From Bacillota bacterium (GTDB lineage Bacteria; Bacillota; Desulfotomaculia; Desulfotomaculales; Ammonificaceae), in assembly GCA_040755295.1 (NCBI GenBank), contig JBFMBK010000002.1, positions 124,001 through 188,000 of the forward strand: DNA of 64,000 bases, written 5' to 3'. The translations under genes and the position numbers were made by a program. This document shows positions 26,005 to 35,243 of the stretch, piece by piece (position 1 is the first letter of the stretch; each line of letters starts with the position of its first letter). Below the pieces are notes generated by a model, which had not been told where the DNA came from, made no database searches, and worked only from the letters and a program-made list of their open reading frames with translations.

Positions 26005-26835
26005 TCAGACTTTTTGATACACCGACGGCTTGACATACTTGAACAATCCATTCGACCGGTCCAGCGACTCGGACTGGCCGATGAATAAATACCCTTCAGG
26101 TTCGATGTACCGGTGGAAACGTTTGATAAGCTCCTGCCGTACAGTGTTATCGAAATAAATCATCACATTACGGCAAAATATCGCCTGAAACCGGCCTTTA
26201 AACGGATAGTCTTTGCGCATAAGGTTCAACCGCCGGAAAAGCACAATGTCTTTTAAATTCTTTTTAACCACCCAGTTACCGTTTTTCAAGGGGCTGAAAT
26301 ATTTTTGCTTGTATTCAAGGGGTACCTGTGACATTCTTTCTGCGGGGTACTCCCCTTCCTTAGCTTTCTGTAAAGCGCTTACAGAAATATCCGTAGCGAG
26401 GATTCCCACCTCAACGCCCGAAAAATCATCGGCGAAATAATCGCTTGTAATTATGGCAAGGGTATAGGGTTCTTCACCGGACGAACATCCTGCGCTCCAA
26501 ATCCTGACATCCGTCTTTCGTCCGCCGGAAACCTCCCGTAACTGCCGCAACAGGGTAGTTCTATAAAACTCCAAATGTTCCTTTTCCCGGAAAAAGTAGG
26601 TATGGTTGGTTGAAATCCGGTCGATAAGGGTCAGCAGTGATCTGGCGCTCGGGTCTCTCATTACGTGGTCGTAATAATCCTTAAAGCTCGGAAAACTTCC
26701 GGTATGAAGCACCTTCTGCAGCCGCGCGATAACCAGGGCACGCTTATGCTCGCCCAGGTTTATCCCAAACCGGTCATAAACCAGGTTCTTTATCAATGAG
26801 TATTCCTCATCGGTTATCTGTGCCAGACCCTCCAT
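26005..26835 (-). CDS. cheR: Chemotaxis protein methyltransferase CheR
   Basis: Uses S-adenosylmethionine to methylate MCP glutamates. It has 276 residues: the N-terminal helical domain starts at EGLAQITDEEYSLIKNLVYD. The methyltransferase part has VRIWSAGCSSGEEPYTLAI (SAM loop), GILATDISVSALQKA and IFCRNVMIYFDN. ATG 26835 is chosen because the family begins here and GGGGTG lies about 8 bases upstream; the frame is open to 26895. All five MCPs of the island end in a short aromatic tail that could dock on it. Confidence 0.95.
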   Translation of the reverse strand: MEGLAQITDEEYSLIKNLVYDRFGINLGEHKRALVIARLQKVLHTGSFPSFKDYYDHVMRDPSARSLLTLIDRISTNHTYFFREKEHLEFYRTTLLRQLREVSGGRKTDVRIWSAGCSSGEEPYTLAIITSDYFADDFSGVEVGILATDISVSALQKAKEGEYPAERMSQVPLEYKQKYFSPLKNGNWVVKKNLKDIVLFRRLNLMRKDYPFKGRFQAIFCRNVMIYFDNTVRQELIKRFHRYIEPEGYLFIGQSESLDRSNGLFKYVKPSVYQKV

Positions 26836-27139
26836 CCTAGTACACCCCGCTGAAAATAGTGCTGCTTGCGGTGGGCGCAGCGATAAGCAACGCATTGCTG
26901 CATCACTTCTCCCCGCGTTCCGCCTTTGTTACGTTGGCGCTTCTAAGTATCCAGCTTAAGGGTCCTCATTTTCATTGTTCGTTGTACGCAGCACTCAGTC
27001 CAATATTTGTAATTATTGATAGATGGTCTCCGATGAGCCAAAGGTATGGTGCTGTACTAACAGTATCAAATGCCTTCTGAATGCCGGGTATAGGCGGCTA
27101 TCTCCAAAAGTTTATCGGGGTCGTCGGTTTAAGTACACA
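26836..27139. other. Gap between MCP1 and cheR, no gene seen
   Basis: AT/GC-mixed sequence without a recognised protein or RNA. A word like GGCGCAGCGATAAGC near 26875 is nearly repeated at 48974. Presumably holds the cheR-cheB promoter. Confidence 0.4.
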
Positions 27140-27180
27140 GGGGCGCACCGTCCGGGGTTTTCTCCCCTATGACGCGCCCC
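27140..27180 (-). terminator. GC-rich stem-loop at the MCP1 3' end
   Basis: Outer stem GGGGCGC/GCGCCCC (27140-27146 with 27174-27180) encloses a second GGGG/CCCC stem. It begins 16 bp beyond the MCP1 stop. No T-run follows, so it may stabilise the message or act as a factor-dependent stop. Similar hairpins follow all the other MCP genes. Confidence 0.5.
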
Positions 27181-27195
27181 CGTGGTACCTACAGG

Positions 27196-29712
27196 TTAAA
27201 ACTTACCAAAGTCCTTATCATCAAGCAGGATGACCTCTTCCGATCTCCCCTTCGCCTGAGTCTTGGACGTTGCAGCAGCCTCAAGGCTTCCGTCGCCCCA
27301 GGTCCGGCTGATCGGCTTTCGGGTATCCTGCGGCGCATGATAATCCCGCTGCTCCTTCAGTCTGAATTTCTTAAGCATTTGTTTGAGCTGCAGGGCCTGC
27401 GAAGACAACTCCTCGCTTGAAGCCGCCAGTTCCTCGGCGCTGGCGGTGTTATGCTGGGTGATCTGGTCCACCTGTCCCAACCCCTGATTAATCTGCCCGA
27501 TTCCGAGCGTCTGCTCCTTCGACGCCGAGGCTATTTCACCGATAAGGTCCGTTACCTTGGTCGCTCCGGTAACTATTTCCTCCAGCGCCTTCGATGTATC
27601 TTCCACAATCCGCGTACCGACTTCCGTCTTTTTAATCGACCCCTCGATCATCTCGGCGGTCTCCTTGGCCGCCTTGGCGCTGCGCTCCGCAAGGTTGCGA
27701 ACCTCCTCGGCCACCACCGCGAAACCCTTGCCGTGCTTGCCGGCGCGCGCCGCTTCAACCGCGGCGTTGAGAGCCAGCAGGTTGGTCTGGAAGGCGATCT
27801 CGTCGATCGCCTTAATTATTTTGGATATATTGGCGGCGGACTCGTTGATGTCGTTCATGGCATTCACCATTTCCGACATCTGGCCGTTGCCCTTTTCCGC
27901 GCTCAGTCTCGCCTGTCCCGCCAGTTGGTTGGCGTGAGTGGCGTTATCCGCGTTGTGCTTGGTCTGCGCGGTAACCTCCTGCATCGAAGCCGTTATCTCC
28001 TGAAGGGTGGTCGCCGACTCGCTGGCGCCCTGCGACAACTCCTGGCTCGAGTCCGATATCTGCCGCGAGCCGTTTGCCACCTGTTCCACCGCGATCCGGA
28101 CCTGCCCCAGGATTTCGTTAATAGCATCGATGGTAGCGTTCAGCGCATTTTTGATATTGGCGTAGTCGCCCTGATAATCGCCCGTCATCGCAACATCCAT
28201 GTTCCCGCGAGCCATTTCCTTGAGGCATTCGGCGGCTTCGTTGACCGGGTGGATCAGCGCATCAAGGGTCTTGTTGACCCCTTCGATGATTCTGCGGTAC
28301 CCGCCGTAGTGCCTGGAGGCGTCAGCCCTTGTGTTAAGCTTCCCTTCCAGCGCAGCGCCGGCAAGCATATCCGCATCGTCCACCATGAGTTTAATCGCCT
28401 TAATGGTCTCATTTAGACTGTTGTTGATTTCAACGAAGTTGCTCCCGGTGGTCCTGGTGTCCTCATCGGTATCGGCCACCTTTGTCTCAACCAGCAGGTC
28501 GCCCTTAGCCAGCTTACCGAGATTGATTATGAGGCTTTGCACTTCTTTCTGCTGATAGGCTTGCTGTTTTTCCGCAACCCGCGCCGCGGTCTTGACCGCG
28601 GTCTGATCCGTTATAACCTCCATAACGGCAACGATCTTTCCGTCCGATTTTTTTATCGGCACGCCGGTGTAAGCGATATCCAGGTTCATCCCGCGCGGGT
28701 GGGCGTCGGTTTCATGTGTTACCTTATGCCCTTGCTGTATGGCCTGCCCGCAGGCGCAGTTGTTGGTATGGCAGTCGGATGTCTTGAAATGGCTGTAGCA
28801 TTTGGTGCCTATTACCTGTTGTTTTGTAAGGCCTAAAAGGTCCAATCCCGCCTGGTTGAGGTACTGGATGGAAAAATCCTTGTCCAGAAGCATAACAGGG
28901 GTGGGAACTGAATCGATATGCCCCACGAGGGTGTCCAGGACCTCGTTAACGCCTTGAATGATTCCCTTAAATTCGAAATTCACCTTATCGGAGTCGCCCC
29001 GCGCGTCCAGTCTGCCGGCCAGGACGGCGCCGCTAAGATTCCTGGCCTCTCCAACCAGTGAACTGTTTATACGTCCAAGATACCGGCTGAAGAATAATCC
29101 CGCAAGGATTGAAAACACCAGACCAATGAACATTACCACGATTATGCTCGTGGTACCGACAGCCTCTCTTGCCATCTGGTCAAAAACACTCTTCGGCGCT
29201 CCGACGTACCAGATACCGATTACCTTCCCGCTGGCGTCTTTTATCGGCTTGTAGGCGGTCTGGTACATGTGACCGACCACGTCGGCCTCACCGTAGTAGT
29301 TTTTCCCTTCCTTGAGTACGGCGTCGAAAACCGGCTTGGATACCTGCGTCCCTACCGCTCGGCTTCCGTCCTCTATTTTTTTCACGGTGGTGGCTACGCG
29401 GGTATCCCAGCAAAAGATTGTCGCGGTGTCGCCGGTCAGTTTGGCGACGAGGTCGACAGGAGCATAATTGCCGTTCATCAGTGTGTTCCCCTTGTACAGC
29501 TTGTCGCCCTCCCTGCGCCAGGTGCCGGGATACATTTTGTCAACAATCATCCCGCCGGTTTCCAAATCCCCTGTCACCTTTTGAACCGCGGCTTCCTTGG
29601 ACATCTTGACGACGCCCTGCTGCACCATAAAAAACATAACGCCGACCACAACGACGAAACACGCAACCATGACCGCCATTATCTTGGTTCCCAGTTTGAC
29701 CTTTTTAAACAA
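27196..29712 (-). CDS. Methyl-accepting chemotaxis protein, Cache and Cys-PAS type (MCP1)
   Basis: An 838-residue transducer. Membrane helix 1 (about 12-31) and helix 2 (about 187-207) enclose a Cache_3-type external sensor ([21 protein letters not shown], then [13 protein letters not shown] and [17 protein letters not shown]). HAMP-type linkers follow, then a cytoplasmic PAS domain with cysteines 305, 314, 319 and 321 (C-x8-C-x4-C-x-C), another HAMP-like stretch and the signalling hairpin with [20 protein letters not shown]. It ends in DDKDFGKF. Start TTG 29712 has AGGAGG 7 bases upstream. It lies downstream of cheW1, same direction. The Cache domain probably senses a small outside ligand and the PAS an internal signal. 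Confidence 0.93.
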   Translation of the reverse strand: MFKKVKLGTKIMAVMVACFVVVVGVMFFMVQQGVVKMSKEAAVQKVTGDLETGGMIVDKMYPGTWRREGDKLYKGNTLMNGNYAPVDLVAKLTGDTATIFCWDTRVATTVKKIEDGSRAVGTQVSKPVFDAVLKEGKNYYGEADVVGHMYQTAYKPIKDASGKVIGIWYVGAPKSVFDQMAREAVGTTSIIVVMFIGLVFSILAGLFFSRYLGRINSSLVGEARNLSGAVLAGRLDARGDSDKVNFEFKGIIQGVNEVLDTLVGHIDSVPTPVMLLDKDFSIQYLNQAGLDLLGLTKQQVIGTKCYSHFKTSDCHTNNCACGQAIQQGHKVTHETDAHPRGMNLDIAYTGVPIKKSDGKIVAVMEVITDQTAVKTAARVAEKQQAYQQKEVQSLIINLGKLAKGDLLVETKVADTDEDTRTTGSNFVEINNSLNETIKAIKLMVDDADMLAGAALEGKLNTRADASRHYGGYRRIIEGVNKTLDALIHPVNEAAECLKEMARGNMDVAMTGDYQGDYANIKNALNATIDAINEILGQVRIAVEQVANGSRQISDSSQELSQGASESATTLQEITASMQEVTAQTKHNADNATHANQLAGQARLSAEKGNGQMSEMVNAMNDINESAANISKIIKAIDEIAFQTNLLALNAAVEAARAGKHGKGFAVVAEEVRNLAERSAKAAKETAEMIEGSIKKTEVGTRIVEDTSKALEEIVTGATKVTDLIGEIASASKEQTLGIGQINQGLGQVDQITQHNTASAEELAASSEELSSQALQLKQMLKKFRLKEQRDYHAPQDTRKPISRTWGDGSLEAAATSKTQAKGRSEEVILLDDKDFGKF

Positions 29713-29807
29713 TGCGCTTCCTCCTTTATCTTACAAACTGCTAAACGTTTACGTATTATCCCGGGATAACGACATGCGCTGCATTATCCGGAGTAATTCT
29801 GTTTTCC

Positions 29808-30314
29808 CTATCCCGCATTGGCCCATTCATCCTCCTCGTCAAAAAGCACCTTATCCGCGTTCAGCAGGATCTTTACCTGCTCGCCGACCTTGCCCATACC
29901 CTGGACAAACCGGCTGCTCTCCCCTTTCCTTACCCTCGGCGGCGGTTCAACGTCGCTCTTCGGGATGTCCAGAACCTCCGAAACCCGGTCCACAATCAGT
30001 CCGACCGCATGGTTTTCGATGTTTATCACCACGATACAGGTCCGGTCGTCATAGGCGCGCTCCTCCATCCCAAAACGCAGGCGCACGTCCATGACCGGGA
30101 CCACCTTCCCCCGCAGATTAATGACGCCCTTTACGTGAGAAGGCATGTCCGGCACATCAGTGATGGTCTGGAGCCCTATTATTTCTGTCACGTGCCGGAT
30201 TTCAATCCCATACTCCTCTTCCCCCAGATAAAAGGTCAGGAACTTATCCTCCTGGGTGTCCTCATCCTCTTCCTCTTCCAGCAAATCTGTATCGAAGCTT
30301 TCTCTTGCGGACAC
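29808..30314 (-). CDS. cheW: Chemotaxis coupling protein CheW (copy 1)
   Basis: Links MCPs to CheA in the receptor array. It has 168 residues with an acidic N-terminal leader (LLEEEEDEDTQEDKFLTF) and the CheW fold: YGIEIRHVTEIIGLQTITDVPDMP, VKGVINLRGKVVPVMDVRLRFG, CIVVINIENHAVGLIVDRVSEVLDI in order. It sits between cheA and MCP1. The three CheW proteins of the island have the same length and share most residues, differing mainly in the leader. Confidence 0.95.
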   Translation of the reverse strand: MSARESFDTDLLEEEEDEDTQEDKFLTFYLGEEEYGIEIRHVTEIIGLQTITDVPDMPSHVKGVINLRGKVVPVMDVRLRFGMEERAYDDRTCIVVINIENHAVGLIVDRVSEVLDIPKSDVEPPPRVRKGESSRFVQGMGKVGEQVKILLNADKVLFDEEDEWANAG

Positions 30315-30390
30315 GGAGCATCACTCCTTCGGTAAAGATGTTTTGTAATCGTAACACTGGAGGCGGAATTCCTTCTTCGCCCGGGATCCC

Positions 30391-32682
30391 TTAGTGCACC
30401 TGGGACGCCACACCTTCCACGGAATTGATTAAATCGGCTATATCCAGGATCATGCTGATGTCTCCGTCACCCAGGATGGCGCATCCCGAAATGCTTTTCA
30501 CGTGTCCCAGGTAGCTGGCAAGTCCCTTGATCACCACCTGCTGCTGACCTATCAACTCGTCCACAAACAGGCAATACTTCTGTTGTTCGTTTTCCACCAT
30601 AATCAGGATGCCGTCGGTCAGCATCCGGTAGTTCGGTTCCACCGCGTACAGTTCATGAAGACGTATTACCGGCAGAAGTTCCCCGCGAATACTAACGACC
30701 TCGAGACTGTCCGGGGTGCGGGTAATCTGCCCTTCCTTGGGTTGAAAGGATTCTTTTATCGAACCGATCGGTATGGTATAGCGGTTGCGGCCTACCCTCA
30801 CCACCATGCCTTCGATGATCGCCAGGGTCAGGGGGATCCGGATGACGAACATCGTACCGGCCCCAAGCCTGCTTCGGACGTCCACCCTGCCCCTCAGTTT
30901 TTCAATGTTTCGCTTCACGACATCCATTCCCACGCCTCTGCCGGAAACGTTGGAGACTATCTCGGCGGTGGAGAAACCAGGCTCGAAAATCAGCCGCCAG
31001 ACTTCCTCGTCCTTCAAGTCCCGGTCTTCGTTTTTGATTAATCCCTTTTCAACCCCCTTACGCAAGATTTTCTCCCGGTTTAGTCCCCGACCGTCATCCT
31101 CGACGACAATCCACACCTCGCCGACCGAATGCTTGGCTTCGATGGTGATGCGACCCGTCTCCGGTTTACCCGCGGCACGACGGTCCCCCGGGCTCTCGAT
31201 GCCGTGATCCACCGCGTTGCGGATAATGTGCACCAGCGGATCGGAGATCTGTTCGATGATTGTCTTGTCGACCTCGGTTTCTTCCCCGACAATGTGCAAG
31301 TCTACTTTTTTATCGGCTTTATGCGCCAGGTCTCGAACCAGGCGCATCATCTTCCGGAATGTACCGGACAGAGGGATCATGCGCATCGCCATGGCCACTT
31401 CCTGGATCTCCCTGGTTATCTTGTCCAGGCGGAGGACGCTCTTTTCAAAACGTTCAAACTGCATTCCGTTCAAATCCTGCGCATTACCCACCATCGCCTC
31501 CGCAATGACCAGTTCTCCTACCAGGTCGAGGAGTTTGTCCAGTTTTTCGATATCCACCCTTATTACTTGCTGCTGGCCGAAAGAAGGCTGCCTTTCCCTG
31601 GCATCGCCGTTCCCCCTGGTATCTTCAGTCTTTACTGCGCCGCCATTTCCTTTGTTTTTACATGCCTTTTCCGGATTGTCGTTCATAGCCGGTTCGCTGC
31701 CGGCGGACTTGCCCGTCTCCGAAGGCCCGGCTTTATCCGACTCTTTCCCGGCCGGTTCTGAGGTTTGCGGTCCATCGGTTTCGCCGCTCAGACCCGTCAG
31801 GTGTTTGATCAGTTCCTCTTTCCCCGGAATGTCGACAGGCAAGCCGCTGTTAATCTGCCGAACACCCTCCCGTAAGGCGTCCGCCGCGATAAGCAGAAAG
31901 GATATGGTGATCGAGTCGCAATCCTTCTGATTGTTCCTTATCACGTCGAGAACGGTCTCAGCCTGGTGACTGATTTCTTCGAGATCTCCGTAGCCCAAAA
32001 AGCCGGCGTTTCCTTTTAGACTATGCAGCGCACGGAAGGCATTTCCGGCCTGCTCCTGATCGTCAGGCGTTCTTTCCAGTGCCAGTAGCGCCGTTTCCGC
32101 TTCCTCGCAGAGACTGATGGCTTCTTCCGCGAACCGCCGGACCAACTCCGGCGTGATCTCCAGGTTTATCTCATCCGCATCGTCGGTTGTCTCTTCCTCC
32201 ACGCCGCCCGTCGGCCCGGCATCTCCCCGTTCTATCACGGGAGGTGCCGCCTTCCCGCTCAGAATGATCGTCATTGTCTTTTTTAGATCATCAATAATGG
32301 CCCCCGCATCGGTCTCAAAACCCCGATCATGAAACTGTTGTTCCACAGAGTCCAGGATAATCCTGATTAAATCACTGGTTCTGCACAGGAGATCAACGTG
32401 TCCCGGCTCTACATCCGCCTTACCTTTGCGGAACATATCAAGAAGGGTTTCCGCCTCATGGGTCACGGCGACCACCGTTGGGAAATCCAGAAAACCGGCG
32501 GCGCCCTTCAGGGTGTGGAAGAGCCTAAAAATGGCGTTCAGAATTTCAATATTTACTTCCCCCGAAGCAACCGCGCTTTGCTCCATGGTTATGATTTGCG
32601 GCTCCACCTCGTCTAAAAGCTCTCGTCCTTCGGTCAGGAATTCCTTGATTAGTTCGCGTCTTTCCTGATCATCAAACAACAT
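30391..32682 (-). CDS. cheA: Chemotaxis histidine kinase CheA with two HPt domains
   Basis: Central kinase that phosphorylates CheY and CheB. The 763-residue protein has two phosphotransfer domains: His56 in FRLFHTLKGAAGF and His220 in FRALHSLKGNAGF. A linker rich in Gly/Glu/Lys follows (about 320-385, no clear P2), then the dimerisation part IEKLDKLLDLVGELVIAEAM. The ATPase has HIIRNAVDHGIE, VEDDGRGLN and GRGVGMDVVKRNIEKL. A CheW-like regulatory end closes the protein (LTLAIIEGMVVRVG). I chose ATG 32682, with GGAAGG just upstream, over the ATG at 32730. Two HPt domains are more than the usual one. Confidence 0.95.
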   Translation of the reverse strand: MLFDDQERRELIKEFLTEGRELLDEVEPQIITMEQSAVASGEVNIEILNAIFRLFHTLKGAAGFLDFPTVVAVTHEAETLLDMFRKGKADVEPGHVDLLCRTSDLIRIILDSVEQQFHDRGFETDAGAIIDDLKKTMTIILSGKAAPPVIERGDAGPTGGVEEETTDDADEINLEITPELVRRFAEEAISLCEEAETALLALERTPDDQEQAGNAFRALHSLKGNAGFLGYGDLEEISHQAETVLDVIRNNQKDCDSITISFLLIAADALREGVRQINSGLPVDIPGKEELIKHLTGLSGETDGPQTSEPAGKESDKAGPSETGKSAGSEPAMNDNPEKACKNKGNGGAVKTEDTRGNGDARERQPSFGQQQVIRVDIEKLDKLLDLVGELVIAEAMVGNAQDLNGMQFERFEKSVLRLDKITREIQEVAMAMRMIPLSGTFRKMMRLVRDLAHKADKKVDLHIVGEETEVDKTIIEQISDPLVHIIRNAVDHGIESPGDRRAAGKPETGRITIEAKHSVGEVWIVVEDDGRGLNREKILRKGVEKGLIKNEDRDLKDEEVWRLIFEPGFSTAEIVSNVSGRGVGMDVVKRNIEKLRGRVDVRSRLGAGTMFVIRIPLTLAIIEGMVVRVGRNRYTIPIGSIKESFQPKEGQITRTPDSLEVVSIRGELLPVIRLHELYAVEPNYRMLTDGILIMVENEQQKYCLFVDELIGQQQVVIKGLASYLGHVKSISGCAILGDGDISMILDIADLINSVEGVASQVH

Positions 32683-32971
32683 ATCACCTTCCATCGAGAC
32701 ATTATTTAAAAGGCTGCTGCAAAACGGCACACTATCCTAGAAGCGATATTGAAAACGCGATTCTATTTACAGAACCAGGCTATGCCGCGTACTTGATTAC
32801 ACGCTCCCCAGAAGTTGTAATTTTAACGCAAACGGTGTAGTAAATTATTGTAGATTTCGGGGCTGTGTAAAAAATCCATTAGTAAATAATTCGTAATTTT
32901 TCCGCAGCTCTTTAGACTGTTATGTAACCTGTCAGCTTCTAGATTAATTCTCTTAAGAAAACCCGACGGAT

Positions 32972-33433
32972 TCACGTATCCTCCAACCCGACGTTGGTTT
33001 CTATCAACCCTGCATCAGTGAAAAACTCAATGGTAAGGGCCTTTATCTGCCCCATCAACGTTACATTATCACCGGTAATCAATGCGGGGGGAGATATATC
33101 CATAAAGATTTTACTGTTTTTTTCATATAATATGGCTGCACTCGAAGTAAGAATATTGGACAATTCCGCTATTGCGCTGCGTGCCATTTCATCAAAGGTC
33201 TCCACCGGCATGCCCATCATGCGTGAAGCCACATTCTTGGCGGTAGCCTCGGTCATGCAATACGCCACGTTGCCTCGAACATCCTTAGACAATCCTATAA
33301 GGGCCGTCACCTGCATTGTCACGGTCAACCTGTCGCTTAACCTTAAATTCCCACGCTTGACTTCGGAAAAACCGAATTGAGGCAGCACCTGGTAAAATGC
33401 TTCAATAAAGGGCATGTACATTTTTACGTCCAA
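32972..33433 (-). CDS. cheX: CheX-type chemotaxis phosphatase
   Basis: CheX removes phosphate from CheY-P, ending the signal. A 153-residue protein, start MDVKMYMPFIEAFYQVLPQF, with the CheX fold and the single active motif E-x-x-N in SAIAELSNILTSSA. The end DISPPALITGDNV, then TIEFFTDAGLIETNVGL, is typical. TTG 33433 is the start: AGGAG lies 8 bases before it, and the stop of the upstream CheX-like gene is 1 bp away. The open frame to 33478 would overlap that gene. A relic of the same C-terminus lies at 35050-35182. Confidence 0.85.
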   Translation of the reverse strand: MDVKMYMPFIEAFYQVLPQFGFSEVKRGNLRLSDRLTVTMQVTALIGLSKDVRGNVAYCMTEATAKNVASRMMGMPVETFDEMARSAIAELSNILTSSAAILYEKNSKIFMDISPPALITGDNVTLMGQIKALTIEFFTDAGLIETNVGLEDT

Positions 33434-33434
33434 T

Positions 33435-33908
33435 TCAAAGACTCCTCTCAAATCCCACCGTGATAGATATTTCCCCAAGCGGCGTTTTGATTTCGATGAC
33501 TTCGGGTTTTATCTTGGGACTCGTGATTACCACTTTGTCTCCAAATAAAATGCTCGGGGGTGTGAGATCAAGCTGCAAACCGTTCGAGTCGTTTAAAAGC
33601 GAAACGGCATGTCCGGAAAAAACGTTGGCGAACTCGGCGATGGTGTATAAGACGAATTCATCGTCGGTTGAATACTCTTCCCCGTTGATCAACTCACAGA
33701 GCCTGCGGGCAAGCTCCCTGCCGGTGTCAACGATAATAATTCCCGGCCTCGCCCCGGTAATACCGATAATCACGGTAAGGCCGTTTGACCTGAAGGTGCT
33801 TGATTGCCTCCGCGGCTTGTCGTACTCACAGTTCAACCCGGCCATCGTATTAATATTTTTTCCGAAGGATGAAACAAACTGATTCAGGTAGCCGTCCTGT
33901 TTTTTCAA
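33435..33908 (-). CDS. Second CheX-like protein
   Basis: A 157-residue protein of the same fold as the next gene: GLTVIIGITGARPGIIIVDTG, the motif E-x-x-N in YTIAEFANVFSGHAVSLLN, LDLTPPSILFGDKVVI and a closing GEISITVGFE. The catalytic Glu and Asn are kept, so it may also act on CheY-P. It starts with TTG overlapping the cheY stop (TTGA) and ends 1 bp before cheX, so the three genes are translationally coupled. A tandem pair of diverged CheX proteins suggests separate targets or a heterodimer. Confidence 0.75.
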   Translation of the reverse strand: MKKQDGYLNQFVSSFGKNINTMAGLNCEYDKPRRQSSTFRSNGLTVIIGITGARPGIIIVDTGRELARRLCELINGEEYSTDDEFVLYTIAEFANVFSGHAVSLLNDSNGLQLDLTPPSILFGDKVVITSPKIKPEVIEIKTPLGEISITVGFERSL

Positions 33909-34285
33909 GACTCTCTCATCCCTTTACATATTGTTTCGATCGCCCGGAGTAATTCTTCCGGCTCAAAAGGCTTTTGCAGAAATACACCAACTCCTATGTC
34001 TTTTGCCTTCTGGACACAATCCTTGTCGCCCCGCGAGGTCAGCATTATTATCTTCACCTTGGCGTCTGTCGCCAGAAGCTCCCGGGAGGCATCGAGCCCG
34101 TTCATTACGGGCATGGTGATATCCATGGTCACCACATCCGGAACAAGTTTAGCGTACATATCCAGAGCCTCTTTCCCGTTCTTCGCGACGCCGCATACCT
34201 CGTATGAATCGGCGGGCAGGGCTTTGGCCACCAGTTTATGTACGAAGGGTGAATCATCAACGACCAATATTCTTGTCTTATCCAT
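33905..34285 (-). CDS. cheY: Chemotaxis response regulator CheY
   Basis: Single-domain receiver of 126 residues. It has the acidic pocket in ILVVDDSPFVHKL, phospho-acceptor Asp in DVVTMDITMPVMNG, switch Thr in IIMLTSRGDKD and Lys in FLQKPFEPEEL. No output domain follows, so it acts by binding a target, usually the flagellar switch FliM. It overlaps the CheX-like gene by 4 bp, placing signal and its presumed phosphatase in one coupled unit. Confidence 0.95.
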   Translation of the reverse strand: MDKTRILVVDDSPFVHKLVAKALPADSYEVCGVAKNGKEALDMYAKLVPDVVTMDITMPVMNGLDASRELLATDAKVKIIMLTSRGDKDCVQKAKDIGVGVFLQKPFEPEELLRAIETICKGMRES

Positions 34286-34485
34286 TTGTCCCAGTCCTTT
34301 CGCGCCGTTTTACCCATAGAAGCTTAAACCAGATGTTTTTTGTGTAGCTCCATACAGGTGCTGTTGCGTGACCGATTCCTGTCGTTTTCAGACAGTTCAC
34401 CGGGGTGGAAGCGAGGTGCATTTAGGACTATGCGAAGAATCTGCCTACAGATTAAGTCGGTATCCTATGCGGTTACTTGAGCCCT

Positions 34486-34971
34486 TCATAATTCCCCAAG
34501 GGCCTTTCCATGCGATGAAATGATAACCGCTCCCGTTTCCACAAAGACGCTTACCGTCCGGACAATATCTCCGCCGACATCCTGTGCGGCGGCGCCCATC
34601 CCGTATTTTTTCAGCTCTTCCCTGACCGCCTCTAGGTTGCGGCCGCCTATATTCGATCTAAGGCCGGATTCTATCGATACGGCGCCGCCGGCGGCGATTT
34701 TAACGACAAGATCATCCTTCCGGCAGCCGCATTCCCTCATGCGCCGTAACAGTGCCGGCACTCCTGTGTCCGCAAAATACCCGAGTTTGTCCATAGCCAG
34801 ATTACGGTCGATATCCGATGTCGGTAACGCCACGTGCAGAAGGCCCGCGGCCCGCTTTCGGGGCGCCAGCATTATCACCGCAACGCAGGAACTCAGGGCA
34901 TATGTTCTAAGCACCCCGCTCCCAAGGCACGTAGCCCCCAGTTCACCTATGCCTATGAAAATTGTTGTCAT
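34486..34971 (-). CDS. cheD: Chemotaxis receptor glutamine deamidase CheD
   Basis: Deamidates MCP glutamines to glutamates so they can be methylated. In Bacillus and Thermotoga it also interacts with CheC. It has 161 residues with the active-site Thr and Cys in RTYALSSCVAVIML and the His in AAGLLHVALPTSD. KIAAGGAVSI is the family's Gly-rich stretch, and NIGGRNLEAVREELKKYG follows. It lies 200 bp upstream of cheY in the same direction. No cheC is present in the window. Confidence 0.93.
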   Translation of the reverse strand: MTTIFIGIGELGATCLGSGVLRTYALSSCVAVIMLAPRKRAAGLLHVALPTSDIDRNLAMDKLGYFADTGVPALLRRMRECGCRKDDLVVKIAAGGAVSIESGLRSNIGGRNLEAVREELKKYGMGAAAQDVGGDIVRTVSVFVETGAVIISSHGKALGEL

Positions 34972-35049
34972 TATCTTACCCCTGAACTTTACAAAAACTT
35001 TTAACCCAAATCATAGAAACACCCATTGTTTCACTCCGCGGCAAAGGCC

Positions 35050-35182
35050 TTATGCGTCAAGGCCGACATTGACCTCGATCAGACCCGCGTCCGTTACTAT
35101 CTCAATTGCAAGAATCGTCGCCTGGTTGACTATGGTCACATTTTCTCCGGTAATCATGGTAGGCGGCGATATATCCACACCG
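35050..35182 (-). pseudogene. cheX relic (C-terminal ~45 codons only)
   Basis: Reading the minus strand, this gap encodes GVDISPPTMITGENVTIVNQ followed by ATILAIEIVTDAGLIEVNVG and a stop. It aligns position for position with the end of the intact CheX 2 kb away (DISPPALITGDNV ... TDAGLIETNVGL). No start or upstream part remains; the homology ends abruptly 14 bp before the hairpin that follows MCP2. It is evidence that a third cheX copy was lost, or that this segment was duplicated or rearranged when MCP2 arrived. Confidence 0.8.
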
Positions 35183-35195
35183 TGATACTATACGG

Positions 35196-35233
35196 CAGGG
35201 ACGCAGGGAAGCCTGGGCGACCCTGCGTCCCTG
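35196..35233 (-). terminator. Perfect 13-bp stem-loop after MCP2
   Basis: CAGGGACGCAGGG (35196-35208) pairs perfectly with CCCTGCGTCCCTG (35221-35233) over a 12-base loop. It begins 10 bp beyond the MCP2 stop. There is no T-run. It resembles the hairpins after the other MCP genes. Confidence 0.6.
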
Positions 35234-35243
35234 TTCCGGTGTA

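Noticed and set aside
26873-26905. GGCGCAGCGATAAGC-type word resembling 48974-49005
   Set aside because: The similarity covers only about 15-20 bp and is broken by indels; too short to claim a repeat family from two copies.
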